A DNA stretch of 64,000 nt, taken from contig QCQJ01000001.1 in the NCBI GenBank assembly GCA_003209585.1, positions 62,001 through 126,000 on the forward strand, written 5' to 3'. The notes under the pieces were generated by a model that worked only from the letters and a program-made list of their open reading frames with translations, searched no databases and had not been told where the DNA came from. Of this stretch, positions 20,431 through 28,955 are shown piece by piece (position 1 is the first letter of the stretch; every line of letters begins with the position of its first letter). Source of the DNA: Prochlorococcus sp. AG-449-G23 (lineage in GTDB: Bacteria > Cyanobacteriota > Cyanobacteriia > PCC-6307 > Cyanobiaceae). A program made the translations under genes and the position numbers.

Positions 20431-20994
20431 ATGGATTCAAGGAGAATTAGAAATCTTAAAAATAGTTTTGATAGAAATATTGTTGATAAACAAGTTGATA
20501 AAATTTTTGAAACTGGAAGACAATTCGTTGATGGAGTATCTGGTGCTAGGCCAGGTAAAAGAAGGAACTCAGATTTTCAAGGAATAACAAGTAAGAGTGT
20601 TAAAAAAGTCGGAAGATGGGTATCTGAAAAAGTGGATTTATTTTTTGATGAAGATAATGATGATTGGTATGATGATAATTTTTACGATGATAACAGCAAT
20701 GTTAAAACATTTACTAGAGAATCAAATTCTTATGAATCTGCTAAACCGAACTCAAAAAGACCTTTAGAAGCAATATCTTTAAGGCAACAAAAAAATTTAC
20801 AGACAATTGACCAAAAAAAATTACCTTATGTGAAAGATAGTAAAGATGAAGATTGGCCAGATGAAATGGATTTCAAAGTTGAAAGATGGCAAAGAGCTTC
20901 AGAAAAAGAGAATACTGCATCAAGAGATCAATCAAACCAACAAGGTCAATCAAAATCAAGAAATCTTCCTAGATCAAGAAGAAGAAGAGTATAG
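20431..20994 (+). CDS. Hypothetical protein, acidic centre and Arg-rich tail
   Basis: Complete 187-aa ORF with normal spacing; FFDEDNDDWYDDNFYDDN acidic stretch and PRSRRRRV C-terminus; no family recognised. Confidence 0.75.
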   Translation: MDSRRIRNLKNSFDRNIVDKQVDKIFETGRQFVDGVSGARPGKRRNSDFQGITSKSVKKVGRWVSEKVDLFFDEDNDDWYDDNFYDDNSNVKTFTRESNSYESAKPNSKRPLEAISLRQQKNLQTIDQKKLPYVKDSKDEDWPDEMDFKVERWQRASEKENTASRDQSNQQGQSKSRNLPRSRRRRV

Positions 20995-21516
20995 TTTCGT
21001 AAATTCTTTAATTCCTGAATAACCTAATAAACTTTCTAAATGTGGATTGAAGACTTCTCTAATAATTGTTAGGGGCTTTTTGTCTCTAAAAAATCTATAA
21101 TTTCTTGACCAGAATGGGCCTTTAAAACAAAATTGATCTTCTAACCAATTTGAATTAACAAGTGAAATTCGGTCAACTTCTCTAAACAATTCTGATCTGT
21201 CTTGTGTCAAATTCTTCCAAATTGGTTCTTCTTTAGCTTTTAAATTTTCATTCACTTGTTCTGCATTCCACCAACTTTCAGCCCATGCTAGGTTTTTATT
21301 ATTGTTTTTAATCCATACTTGTCTTCTAATTAGAGGGCCATTTAACTGATTTAATTCGCTAGGACCTTCTTCAATGAATAGAGGATCTATTTGCATTGAA
21401 ATTAATTTAATTTTCGTCTCTTGATTCGTTAAAAGCTGTAGATGTCTAGTTGGACTTCCATCCCCAAGCAGCATTAATTTCCATGGACCAGATATTTTTG
21501 GTAATGAATTTTTCAC
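20974..21516 (-). CDS. Chorismate lyase (UbiC-like, plastoquinone head group)
   Basis: WKLMLLGDGSPTRHLQLLT, NGPLIRRQVWI, FWSRNYRFFRDKKPLTIIREVFNPHLE resemble UbiC. Start uncertain; the frame is open further upstream to 21597. Confidence 0.72.
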   Translation of the reverse strand: MKNSLPKISGPWKLMLLGDGSPTRHLQLLTNQETKIKLISMQIDPLFIEEGPSELNQLNGPLIRRQVWIKNNNKNLAWAESWWNAEQVNENLKAKEEPIWKNLTQDRSELFREVDRISLVNSNWLEDQFCFKGPFWSRNYRFFRDKKPLTIIREVFNPHLESLLGYSGIKEFTKLYSSSS

Positions 21517-21597
21517 TAAAAAAGTCGAGGCTTTTTCTTCCCATAAAATTTTTGGTGAGTTGAAAAGTTTATTATTCAGTGCTCTTACGGATTGCTT

Positions 21598-23565
21598 TTA
21601 AGATGATAACTTTTTTTCGACATAAATATTTGCCTTTTCTTTCTTTATTTCTCTTATTTTTAGCCAAACAAGTAATGCAGTTAAATCAGCTTTGCTTACT
21701 CCAGGAATTTTTGAAGCATCACCAAAATTTTTTGGCTTTATCTTATTCAAATTTTCTCTAGCTTCTAAAGATAATGTATCTATTTTTTCATAATTTATTT
21801 CTTGAGGCAGAGATTTACAGCTTTGACGATTTATTTGTTCAATGTTGTTTTTTTGTCTTTTAAGGTAACCCTCGTATTTAATATCTATTTCAACACCTTC
21901 CTGTATTGTAGAACCTAGATTTTTTTTAGTTAAATCATATTTAATTATATCTGAATAATGAAAGTTTGGTCTTTTTAAGAGTTCTTTCAAAGTTGTTGAG
22001 CCTTTGATTTTTGATCCTGTGTCTAATTCTATTTTTTTTGATATTTCATCGGTATTTTTTAAACGGGTGTTATTTAATCTGAATTTCTCTTCCTCGAGGA
22101 GTTTCATTTTTTCTTGATAGGACGACCATCTTTTCTCATCAATTAGCCCTATTTGATAACCTAATGGGGTTAATCTTCTATCTGCATTATCTCCTCTAAG
22201 AGTTAGCCTATATTCACTCCTACTAGTGAGAACTCTGTATGGTTCTTTGAGATCTTTGGTAATTAAATCATTGATCATTGTTCCTATATAGCTGCTTTCT
22301 CTAGTGAAGATTATTGGATCCTTTTTATTTAGTTTTCTTGTCGCATTGACTCCTGCAACTAATCCTTGTGCTGCTGCTTCTTCATAACCAGTAGTTCCAT
22401 TAATTTGTCCAGCGCTAAATAAATATTCAATTTCTTTTGTTTCGAGTGATGTTTGGAGCTGTGTTGCAGGTATATAGTCATACTCGACAGCATATGCTGG
22501 TCGCAACATTTTACATTCACTTAATCCAGGTAAGGTTCTTAAAAGTTTTAATTGAATATTTTCGGGTAAACCTGTAGAAAATCCTTGCACATAGATTTCA
22601 GGGGTATTAATTCCTTCTGGTTCTAAGAAAATTTGATGTGATTCTTTATCAGCAAATTTAACTATTTTATCTTCAATTGATGGACAATATCTTGGCCCTT
22701 TACTATCAATAAAACCACCGTAGATGGGAGTTAAATGTAAATTGTCTCGAATGAGTTGATGTGTTTTAGAAGTTGTTCTTGTGATATGACAACTAACTTG
22801 GGGCATATTATTTTTGATATCTGGATCAAATGAAAAATATTTATCAGCTGCAGTGCTGGGTTGAATATCTAATTCATCAAAAATGATACTCTTTTTGTCA
22901 ACTCTTGCTGGAGTTCCTGTTTTTAAACGTTCTGTTTTGATACCAATTTTGTGCAAGTTTTGAGTAAGACCTTGTGCTGCTTGTTCTCCCGATCTACCAG
23001 CTGACATTGATTTATTGCCAATCCATATTTTGCCTTCTAAAAAAGTGCCAGCTGTGATGATAACTGATTTCGCTGAATAATAACTACCAAAGAATGTTTT
23101 TACACCTTTTATTCTTTTTTTTACAATTTTTTTGGAGTTTAATCCAATTTCTTCAGTTTTTGTAATATCTAGTTCAGTAATCATTGCTTCTTTCAAAGAT
23201 AAATTATCTGTATTTTGTAGTATTTCGATCATCTTTTTTGAGTATTCTCTTTTATCTGTTTGAGCTCTTAATGCCCATACGGCTGGGCCTCTACTTGCAT
23301 TTAATATTCTTTTTTGTATGGCTGTCTCATCAGCTAATTTACCAATAATTCCCCCTAACGCATCAACTTCATGAACCAACTGACTTTTTGCTGGCCCGCC
23401 AACTGCAGGATTACAAGGTTGCCAGGCAATCCTATCTAAATTGATTGTAAATAAGGCAGTAGAAAATCCTAATTTTGCTGTTGTTATAGCTGCTTCGCAT
23501 CCTGCATGTCCTCCTCCAATAACGATGATGTCAAAAGATTCATTTGTTGAGTGATGATCTTGCAT
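21598..23565 (-). CDS. mnmG: tRNA uridine-5-carboxymethylaminomethyl modification enzyme
   Basis: [60 protein letters not shown]. Confidence 0.97.
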   Translation of the reverse strand: MQDHHSTNESFDIIVIGGGHAGCEAAITTAKLGFSTALFTINLDRIAWQPCNPAVGGPAKSQLVHEVDALGGIIGKLADETAIQKRILNASRGPAVWALRAQTDKREYSKKMIEILQNTDNLSLKEAMITELDITKTEEIGLNSKKIVKKRIKGVKTFFGSYYSAKSVIITAGTFLEGKIWIGNKSMSAGRSGEQAAQGLTQNLHKIGIKTERLKTGTPARVDKKSIIFDELDIQPSTAADKYFSFDPDIKNNMPQVSCHITRTTSKTHQLIRDNLHLTPIYGGFIDSKGPRYCPSIEDKIVKFADKESHQIFLEPEGINTPEIYVQGFSTGLPENIQLKLLRTLPGLSECKMLRPAYAVEYDYIPATQLQTSLETKEIEYLFSAGQINGTTGYEEAAAQGLVAGVNATRKLNKKDPIIFTRESSYIGTMINDLITKDLKEPYRVLTSRSEYRLTLRGDNADRRLTPLGYQIGLIDEKRWSSYQEKMKLLEEEKFRLNNTRLKNTDEISKKIELDTGSKIKGSTTLKELLKRPNFHYSDIIKYDLTKKNLGSTIQEGVEIDIKYEGYLKRQKNNIEQINRQSCKSLPQEINYEKIDTLSLEARENLNKIKPKNFGDASKIPGVSKADLTALLVWLKIREIKKEKANIYVEKKLSS

Positions 23566-23577
23566 TTAATGATCGAT

Positions 23578-24960
23578 TTAATTAGCTAAATTCCTAAATC
23601 TCGTAAATTGAGGTTCAAATAATAATTTAACAGTTCCTACGGGTCCATTTCTATGTTTAGTGACAATGATTTCTGTAATTCCTCTATCTTCAGTCTCTGG
23701 ATTATAGTATTCATCTCTATAAATCATTAATACTAAATCTGCGTCTTGTTCAATAGATCCTGATTCTCTTAGATCGCTTAACATTGGTCTTTTATTTGTT
23801 CTAGATTCTACTCCTCTACTAAGCTGAGATAAAGCTACTACTGGTACTTTTAATTCTCTAGCCATACTTTTAAGACCTCTTGTTATTCGCGAAAGTTCTT
23901 GAACTCTATTATCAGGGGTTGATCCTTCCATCAACTGGAGGTAATCAATCACAATTAATCCTAATTCTTTTTTTTGTTCAGCTATTAATCTTCTGCAAAG
24001 AGATCTCATCTCTAAAACACTTAAGTTAGGTTTGTCATCTATAAATATTGGTAATTGACCTAATGAATTGATACCTTCTCCAAGTAAAGGCCATTCATCT
24101 TGCTGTAATCTTCCTGTTCTTAGCCTGCCACTCTCGATTCCAACTTCCATAGAGAGTAATCTATATGTCAATTGTTCTTTACTCATTTCAAGGCTAAATA
24201 CGCAAACAGGTAAATCTTGAGATTGTGCTACATTTTTAGCCAGGTTAAGAACCATCGAAGTTTTTCCCATTGAAGGTCTTCCAGCAACAATTATTAAATC
24301 ACTTCTTTGAAAACCCTGAGTCATAGCATCAAGGTCGTAAAAATTAACAGGTATTCCAGCCACTGAAGTACCTAATGATCTCGACTCTATTTCATTGAAA
24401 GTACTTGTCAGGATTTCAGCTGCTTGAGTCAGACCTTTTGAAGGTTTTTCTTGACTAATTTCAAATATTTTTTGCTCCGCTTTATCTAGCACTTCATTAG
24501 TATCTTGAGTTTGATCAAAACCTAGTTGAACTACCTCATTTCCAGATCTGATAAGTTGCCTTCTCATGAATTTATCGTTAATTAAATTAGCAACTTGTTC
24601 TATCGAAGCTGTAGAGGAAACATTTTCAACTAGTTCTACTAGTTTACTGTTCCCTCCAATTTTTTCTAGTGATCCATTATCTGCTAACCAAGCACTCATT
24701 GATGTTAAATCAGTTGGTTTACCTTGGGTATGCAACATTACTGCTGTTCTATAAATCTCTTGATGGGCATTTATATAAAAAGCTTCAGGTTTAATTAAGT
24801 CTGCAATTCTTCCGATCGCGTCTGGATCAAGAAGAATGCCACCAAGAACTGCTTCCTCTGCTTGAACGTTTTGAGGAGGGACTAATCCAGCATTTTCACT
24901 ATTAAAGTCTTTTTTAAAATTTTTATTTTGCCCATTATTTGGAAAAGGTACGGAAACCAT
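23578..24960 (-). CDS. dnaB: Replicative DNA helicase
   Basis: PPQNVQAEEAVLGGILLD, IVAGRPSMGKTSMVLNLA, VIDYLQLM, LSQLSRGVESRTNKRPMLSDLRESGSIEQDADLVLMIYR. Confidence 0.97.
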   Translation of the reverse strand: MVSVPFPNNGQNKNFKKDFNSENAGLVPPQNVQAEEAVLGGILLDPDAIGRIADLIKPEAFYINAHQEIYRTAVMLHTQGKPTDLTSMSAWLADNGSLEKIGGNSKLVELVENVSSTASIEQVANLINDKFMRRQLIRSGNEVVQLGFDQTQDTNEVLDKAEQKIFEISQEKPSKGLTQAAEILTSTFNEIESRSLGTSVAGIPVNFYDLDAMTQGFQRSDLIIVAGRPSMGKTSMVLNLAKNVAQSQDLPVCVFSLEMSKEQLTYRLLSMEVGIESGRLRTGRLQQDEWPLLGEGINSLGQLPIFIDDKPNLSVLEMRSLCRRLIAEQKKELGLIVIDYLQLMEGSTPDNRVQELSRITRGLKSMARELKVPVVALSQLSRGVESRTNKRPMLSDLRESGSIEQDADLVLMIYRDEYYNPETEDRGITEIIVTKHRNGPVGTVKLLFEPQFTRFRNLAN

Positions 24961-25018
24961 ATCTTTAATTGCTTAGATATATACTCTGACTTCTTTTCAA
25001 AATAATGCAACAAATTTA

Positions 25019-25474
25019 TTAACTTGTTACTTCAATATTTACTTCTGCATTTACTTCTGGATGTAATTTTATTTTTGCAGTAAAGGAACCTAAATTATGA
25101 ATGTCAGGGACTGTGATGTTTCTTCTATCAATTTCTTTTTTAGTTGCGGCTTCTATTGCTTCGGCAACATCCCCATTGGTAACCGTTCCAAAAAGCACAC
25201 CATCTTCTCCAACCTGTTTTTTGATAGTGAATCTACCTATTGTAGATAATGCAGTTTGGAAATCTAAAGCTTCTTGCTTTAATTTATCAGCAGCAATTTT
25301 TTCTTTTTCTTTTTTCCTTTCGATTTGTTTAAGGACTGCTGGTGTTACATTCATTGCCTTGCCATAAGGTAATAGAAAATTTCTTGCATATCCAGGAGCT
25401 ACTTCAACTAGATCTCCTTCTTTACCTAACGAGGCGATTGATTCAGTTAATGCGACTTGTACTCTTTTAGCCAT
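25019..25474 (-). CDS. rplI: 50S ribosomal protein L9
   Basis: [43 protein letters not shown] at 25474 preferred to 25489. Confidence 0.95.
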   Translation of the reverse strand: MAKRVQVALTESIASLGKEGDLVEVAPGYARNFLLPYGKAMNVTPAVLKQIERKKEKEKIAADKLKQEALDFQTALSTIGRFTIKKQVGEDGVLFGTVTNGDVAEAIEAATKKEIDRRNITVPDIHNLGSFTAKIKLHPEVNAEVNIEVTS

Positions 25475-25494
25475 GAAAATATTGAACAATATGA

Positions 25495-26433
25495 TTAATA
25501 ATAAGACCTAGAGGGTAACTTTACTTTTTTTGCAAGACCAAATTTCGCAAGAATCTTAATATGTTCCCAAGTTATATCGATTTGACCTCTAAATAATCCT
25601 TGTTTTGCCGAATTGGGAAATGCATGATGATTATTATGCCAACCTTCTCCAAATGTTAATGCAGCAACCCAAGCATTGTTTTTGGATGAATCACCACTTT
25701 CAAATGGCGCCTTACCCCAACAATGAGTAGCCGAATTTACTAGCCAGGTTATGTGATAAACAACTACAAGTCTCAATGGAATTCCCCATAGCACCAAAGC
25801 CCAACCACCAACTCCTAATTTTTGTCCTATTGCGTATAAAGAAAGTCCAATAGGAATTTGTAAAAATAAAAAATATTTATTTAGAAATCTATAGTATGGA
25901 TCTTTAATTAAATCTGCACTTAGTTTTGGAACAGCTTTTAGTGCTTCAACGTCTTTGAACATCCAGCCCATATGACTCCACCAAAAACCTTTTTTACTGT
26001 TGTGATGATCTACTTCTGTATCTGAAAAGGAGTGATGATGCCTATGCAAACCCACCCAATCAATAGGTCCATGCTGGCAACTTATAGCTCCACAGGTAGC
26101 AAAAAATCTTTCTAACCATCTTGGAACAATGAACGATCTGTGTGATAACAATCTGTGATAACCAAGAGTGACTCCTAAACAAGCAGTTACCCAGTAAAAA
26201 AATAATAATGATGTGACTGCAGGGAGACTCCAAAACTTTGGTTGTAAAGCTATAAGGGAAAGAACATGAATCGCAACCATGAAAACGATTGTTCCCCAAG
26301 TTTTATGTAATCTTGGAGGATATTTTTTTGAATGGCTGGAAGGTTCCAGTAATTTTTCTGAAAGTTCTATAACTTTTTCAGCTGGAACAGGTTTTTTTAA
26401 TTTTGCTGTTTCTTGGAAAATTATTGAATTCAT
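25495..26433 (-). CDS. Acyl-lipid (delta-9 type) fatty acid desaturase
   Basis: Histidine boxes [37 protein letters not shown]. Confidence 0.93.
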   Translation of the reverse strand: MNSIIFQETAKLKKPVPAEKVIELSEKLLEPSSHSKKYPPRLHKTWGTIVFMVAIHVLSLIALQPKFWSLPAVTSLLFFYWVTACLGVTLGYHRLLSHRSFIVPRWLERFFATCGAISCQHGPIDWVGLHRHHHSFSDTEVDHHNSKKGFWWSHMGWMFKDVEALKAVPKLSADLIKDPYYRFLNKYFLFLQIPIGLSLYAIGQKLGVGGWALVLWGIPLRLVVVYHITWLVNSATHCWGKAPFESGDSSKNNAWVAALTFGEGWHNNHHAFPNSAKQGLFRGQIDITWEHIKILAKFGLAKKVKLPSRSYY

Positions 26434-26508
26434 GATATTGAAATACTATTTTCAAAATTACCGATATGTAATATTATCATACTATACTATTGATAAGTTT
26501 AATTATCT

Positions 26509-27225
26509 GTGAGTCTTGGATATCGCGATAAATTATCTAGAGGTCGAAGGGCTATGGCTCATTTGATACACCTCTGGCATGAGAGAAATGGATGGTCACA
26601 TAAGGTTTTGCCATTACTTTCTGAAATTCTTGATTTAGGTAAAGTTCATAATTCGCAAATTTCTAATCTTAGGAATGGAAAGTTATCTTCGCCGGGGCCT
26701 GAAGTTTTTCTTGCTTTAGCTCAAGTTAATACGATTCTTGATCAAGGCATAGAAAAAATCAGGGATCGTTTAGAAAGTGATTTCCCAGAGTTATGGAAAT
26801 CTTTGCAAGAGTCTGCATTACCTTTAAAAAATGATTCTGGTAATCCATTGTCGGCTGGGGAGTTATTTGAGATATTTTCAGGATTAAAATCTCTTCCTTC
26901 ATCTTTTGATTGGTACATAGAAGATGAAGAGGCTTCCGCTTTAAGTGATGCTCTTTCAGTACATTTTTGTCAGAATAAGGCTTGGAGATCATGTAAAATT
27001 CAAGTAATGGAAGCCTATTCTGTCAATAAATCTACCCGTAGAGAACGTTTTGCTGAGGTAATAGCAGGAATTAGAGATTATACGGCAGAAGAGTTAGATG
27101 GAGAACTGCTTGATTTATATGAGGCTTCAAAAAAACTCTCTTATTTTAAGGGTAGAGGACCTAATGCTTTCCTCGTAGAATTAAGAAATTTAGCTTCTGA
27201 GAAAGAAGATAATTTTTCAAAATAA
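26509..27225 (+). CDS. Conserved cyanobacterial-type hypothetical protein
   Basis: 238-aa GTG-started ORF; stop overlaps the next gene's ATG (TAATG); no family recognised. Confidence 0.78.
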   Translation: MSLGYRDKLSRGRRAMAHLIHLWHERNGWSHKVLPLLSEILDLGKVHNSQISNLRNGKLSSPGPEVFLALAQVNTILDQGIEKIRDRLESDFPELWKSLQESALPLKNDSGNPLSAGELFEIFSGLKSLPSSFDWYIEDEEASALSDALSVHFCQNKAWRSCKIQVMEAYSVNKSTRRERFAEVIAGIRDYTAEELDGELLDLYEASKKLSYFKGRGPNAFLVELRNLASEKEDNFSK

Positions 27226-28511
27226 TGATAAAAAATAAAAACTTTAAACTGGCTGAAAATGCTGTTCTTTCTGTAGAAGAGAGTTTAAGGCAAGTTTTTC
27301 AAGAAAGATCCAATCAGGTTTTCCAGAAATTAGAAAATATTTTGACAATTTTTAAGGAAGAAAAAGTTTCTACTAGTCATTTCAATCAATCCTCTGGTAG
27401 TGGTCACGATGATATATCTAGAGAAAAAATTGATGCAGTTTTTGCAAGATTTTTTATCGCTGAAAAGGCAGCCGTGAGAATGCAATTTGTAAGTGGTACG
27501 CATGCAATCACTTCAGTCTTATTCGGAATTCTTAGACCTGGAGATGTTATGTTATCTCTTACAGGACAACCTTATGACACATTAGAAGAAGTTATAGGAA
27601 TCAGGGGAGGAGGTAAAGGCTCACTTAAAGATTTTGGGATTGAATATAAGCAAATAAATATATGCAAGAATTTTGATTCTTTTGAAGAAAAAATTGTCAA
27701 TTCTTTTAAAGAAAATTCATGCAAATTAGTATTTATACAAAAAAGTTGTGGATATACTTGGAGAAAATCTCTTACGAATCATCAGATAGAGAAAATTTGT
27801 AGTACTATTCATTCTCTTGATCCCAACTGCATATGTTTTGTTGATAACTGTTATGGGGAGCTTGTTGAAGATAGTGAACCAATTTCTAAAGGGGCAAATA
27901 TAATTGCTGGATCATTGATTAAAAATTTGGGAGGAACAGTTGTTCCTACTGGTGGGTATGTTGCAGGAGATGCTGAGTTGGTTGAGATGGCATGTTCCAG
28001 ATTAACTTCACCAGGTATTGGTTCATCAGCAGGAATAAATTTTGGACTAGGAAGATTAATTTTGCAGGGTTTGTTTTTGGCACCACAAATTGTTCACGAA
28101 TCACTAAAAGGTGCTGATATGGTAGCCGCAGTTTTTAAAAATTTGGGATTTAATGTTTTACCAGAGCCAGCAAGTTATAGATCCGATCTTATTCAGTCAG
28201 TGAGATTGAATAATCCTGATTTGGTACAAAAAGTTTGTCAATCTTTTCAAAATTCTTCACCAGTAGATTCTTTCTTAAATGTTGTTCCATCACCAATGGA
28301 TGGATATGACTCAAAACTATTAATGGCAGGAGGTACATTTATTGAAGGTAGTACAAGTGAATTTTCCGCTGATGCTCCTTTAAGAGATCCTTATAATATT
28401 TTTGTTCAAGGTGGTTCTCACATAGCTCACATCAAAATTGCATTAATTCAATTATTATTTGAATTATTAGAGGAAAAATTAATTTCAAAGTATTCTCTAC
28501 TTTCTTTATAA
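27225..28511 (+). CDS. PLP-dependent methionine gamma-lyase-family protein (YnbB / 'aluminum resistance' family)
   Basis: QFVSGTHAITSVLFGILRPGDVMLSLTGQPYDTLEEVIG, SCGYTWRKSLT, VDNCYGELVE, AGSLIKNLGGTVVPTGGYVAG. Confidence 0.88.
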   Translation: MIKNKNFKLAENAVLSVEESLRQVFQERSNQVFQKLENILTIFKEEKVSTSHFNQSSGSGHDDISREKIDAVFARFFIAEKAAVRMQFVSGTHAITSVLFGILRPGDVMLSLTGQPYDTLEEVIGIRGGGKGSLKDFGIEYKQINICKNFDSFEEKIVNSFKENSCKLVFIQKSCGYTWRKSLTNHQIEKICSTIHSLDPNCICFVDNCYGELVEDSEPISKGANIIAGSLIKNLGGTVVPTGGYVAGDAELVEMACSRLTSPGIGSSAGINFGLGRLILQGLFLAPQIVHESLKGADMVAAVFKNLGFNVLPEPASYRSDLIQSVRLNNPDLVQKVCQSFQNSSPVDSFLNVVPSPMDGYDSKLLMAGGTFIEGSTSEFSADAPLRDPYNIFVQGGSHIAHIKIALIQLLFELLEEKLISKYSLLSL

Positions 28512-28519
28512 ACTTAATC

Positions 28520-28909
28520 ATGTCTTACCAATTTCCAGACAACCTCAATTATGCTGATACCCATGAATATGTCTTGGAAGAAAACGGATTTTTGAAAATT
28601 GGAGTAAGTGAATTTGCTATAGATCAATTAGGAGATATTGTTTTTGTTGAGTTAGCTGATCAAGGGGCTTCTTTAGAGAAAGGTGAGACTTTTGGAACAA
28701 TTGAATCTGTTAAGGCCGTTGAAGAAGTCTATTTGCCTTTTTCAGGGGAAATAGTATCTGTAAATGAAAGTGTTATTGAGAACCCAGAACTTTTACAGAA
28801 TGATCCGATTGGAGAAGGTTGGCTAGTCATTTTGAAACCAGAATCAAAAGTATCAATTGCTGATCTGATGACCTCTGAGGAATATCAATCAAAGGTTGTA
28901 CCAAAATAA
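28520..28909 (+). CDS. gcvH: Glycine cleavage system H protein
   Basis: YADTHEYVLEENGFLKIGVSEFAIDQLGDIVFVELAD, ETFGTIESVKAVEEVYLPFSGE. Confidence 0.97.
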   Translation: MSYQFPDNLNYADTHEYVLEENGFLKIGVSEFAIDQLGDIVFVELADQGASLEKGETFGTIESVKAVEEVYLPFSGEIVSVNESVIENPELLQNDPIGEGWLVILKPESKVSIADLMTSEEYQSKVVPK

Positions 28910-28955
28910 GGCAAATTTTTTAAAAAGAGCTATTTTAAAGAAAAATATATTAAGT

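Noticed and set aside
26060-26299. Minus-strand 79-aa ORF
   Set aside because: Alternative frame within the desaturase gene.
26460-26508. NtcA-like GTA...TAC site in the desaturase/26509 divergent promoter
   Set aside because: Spacing is GTA-N9-TAC, not the N8 consensus.
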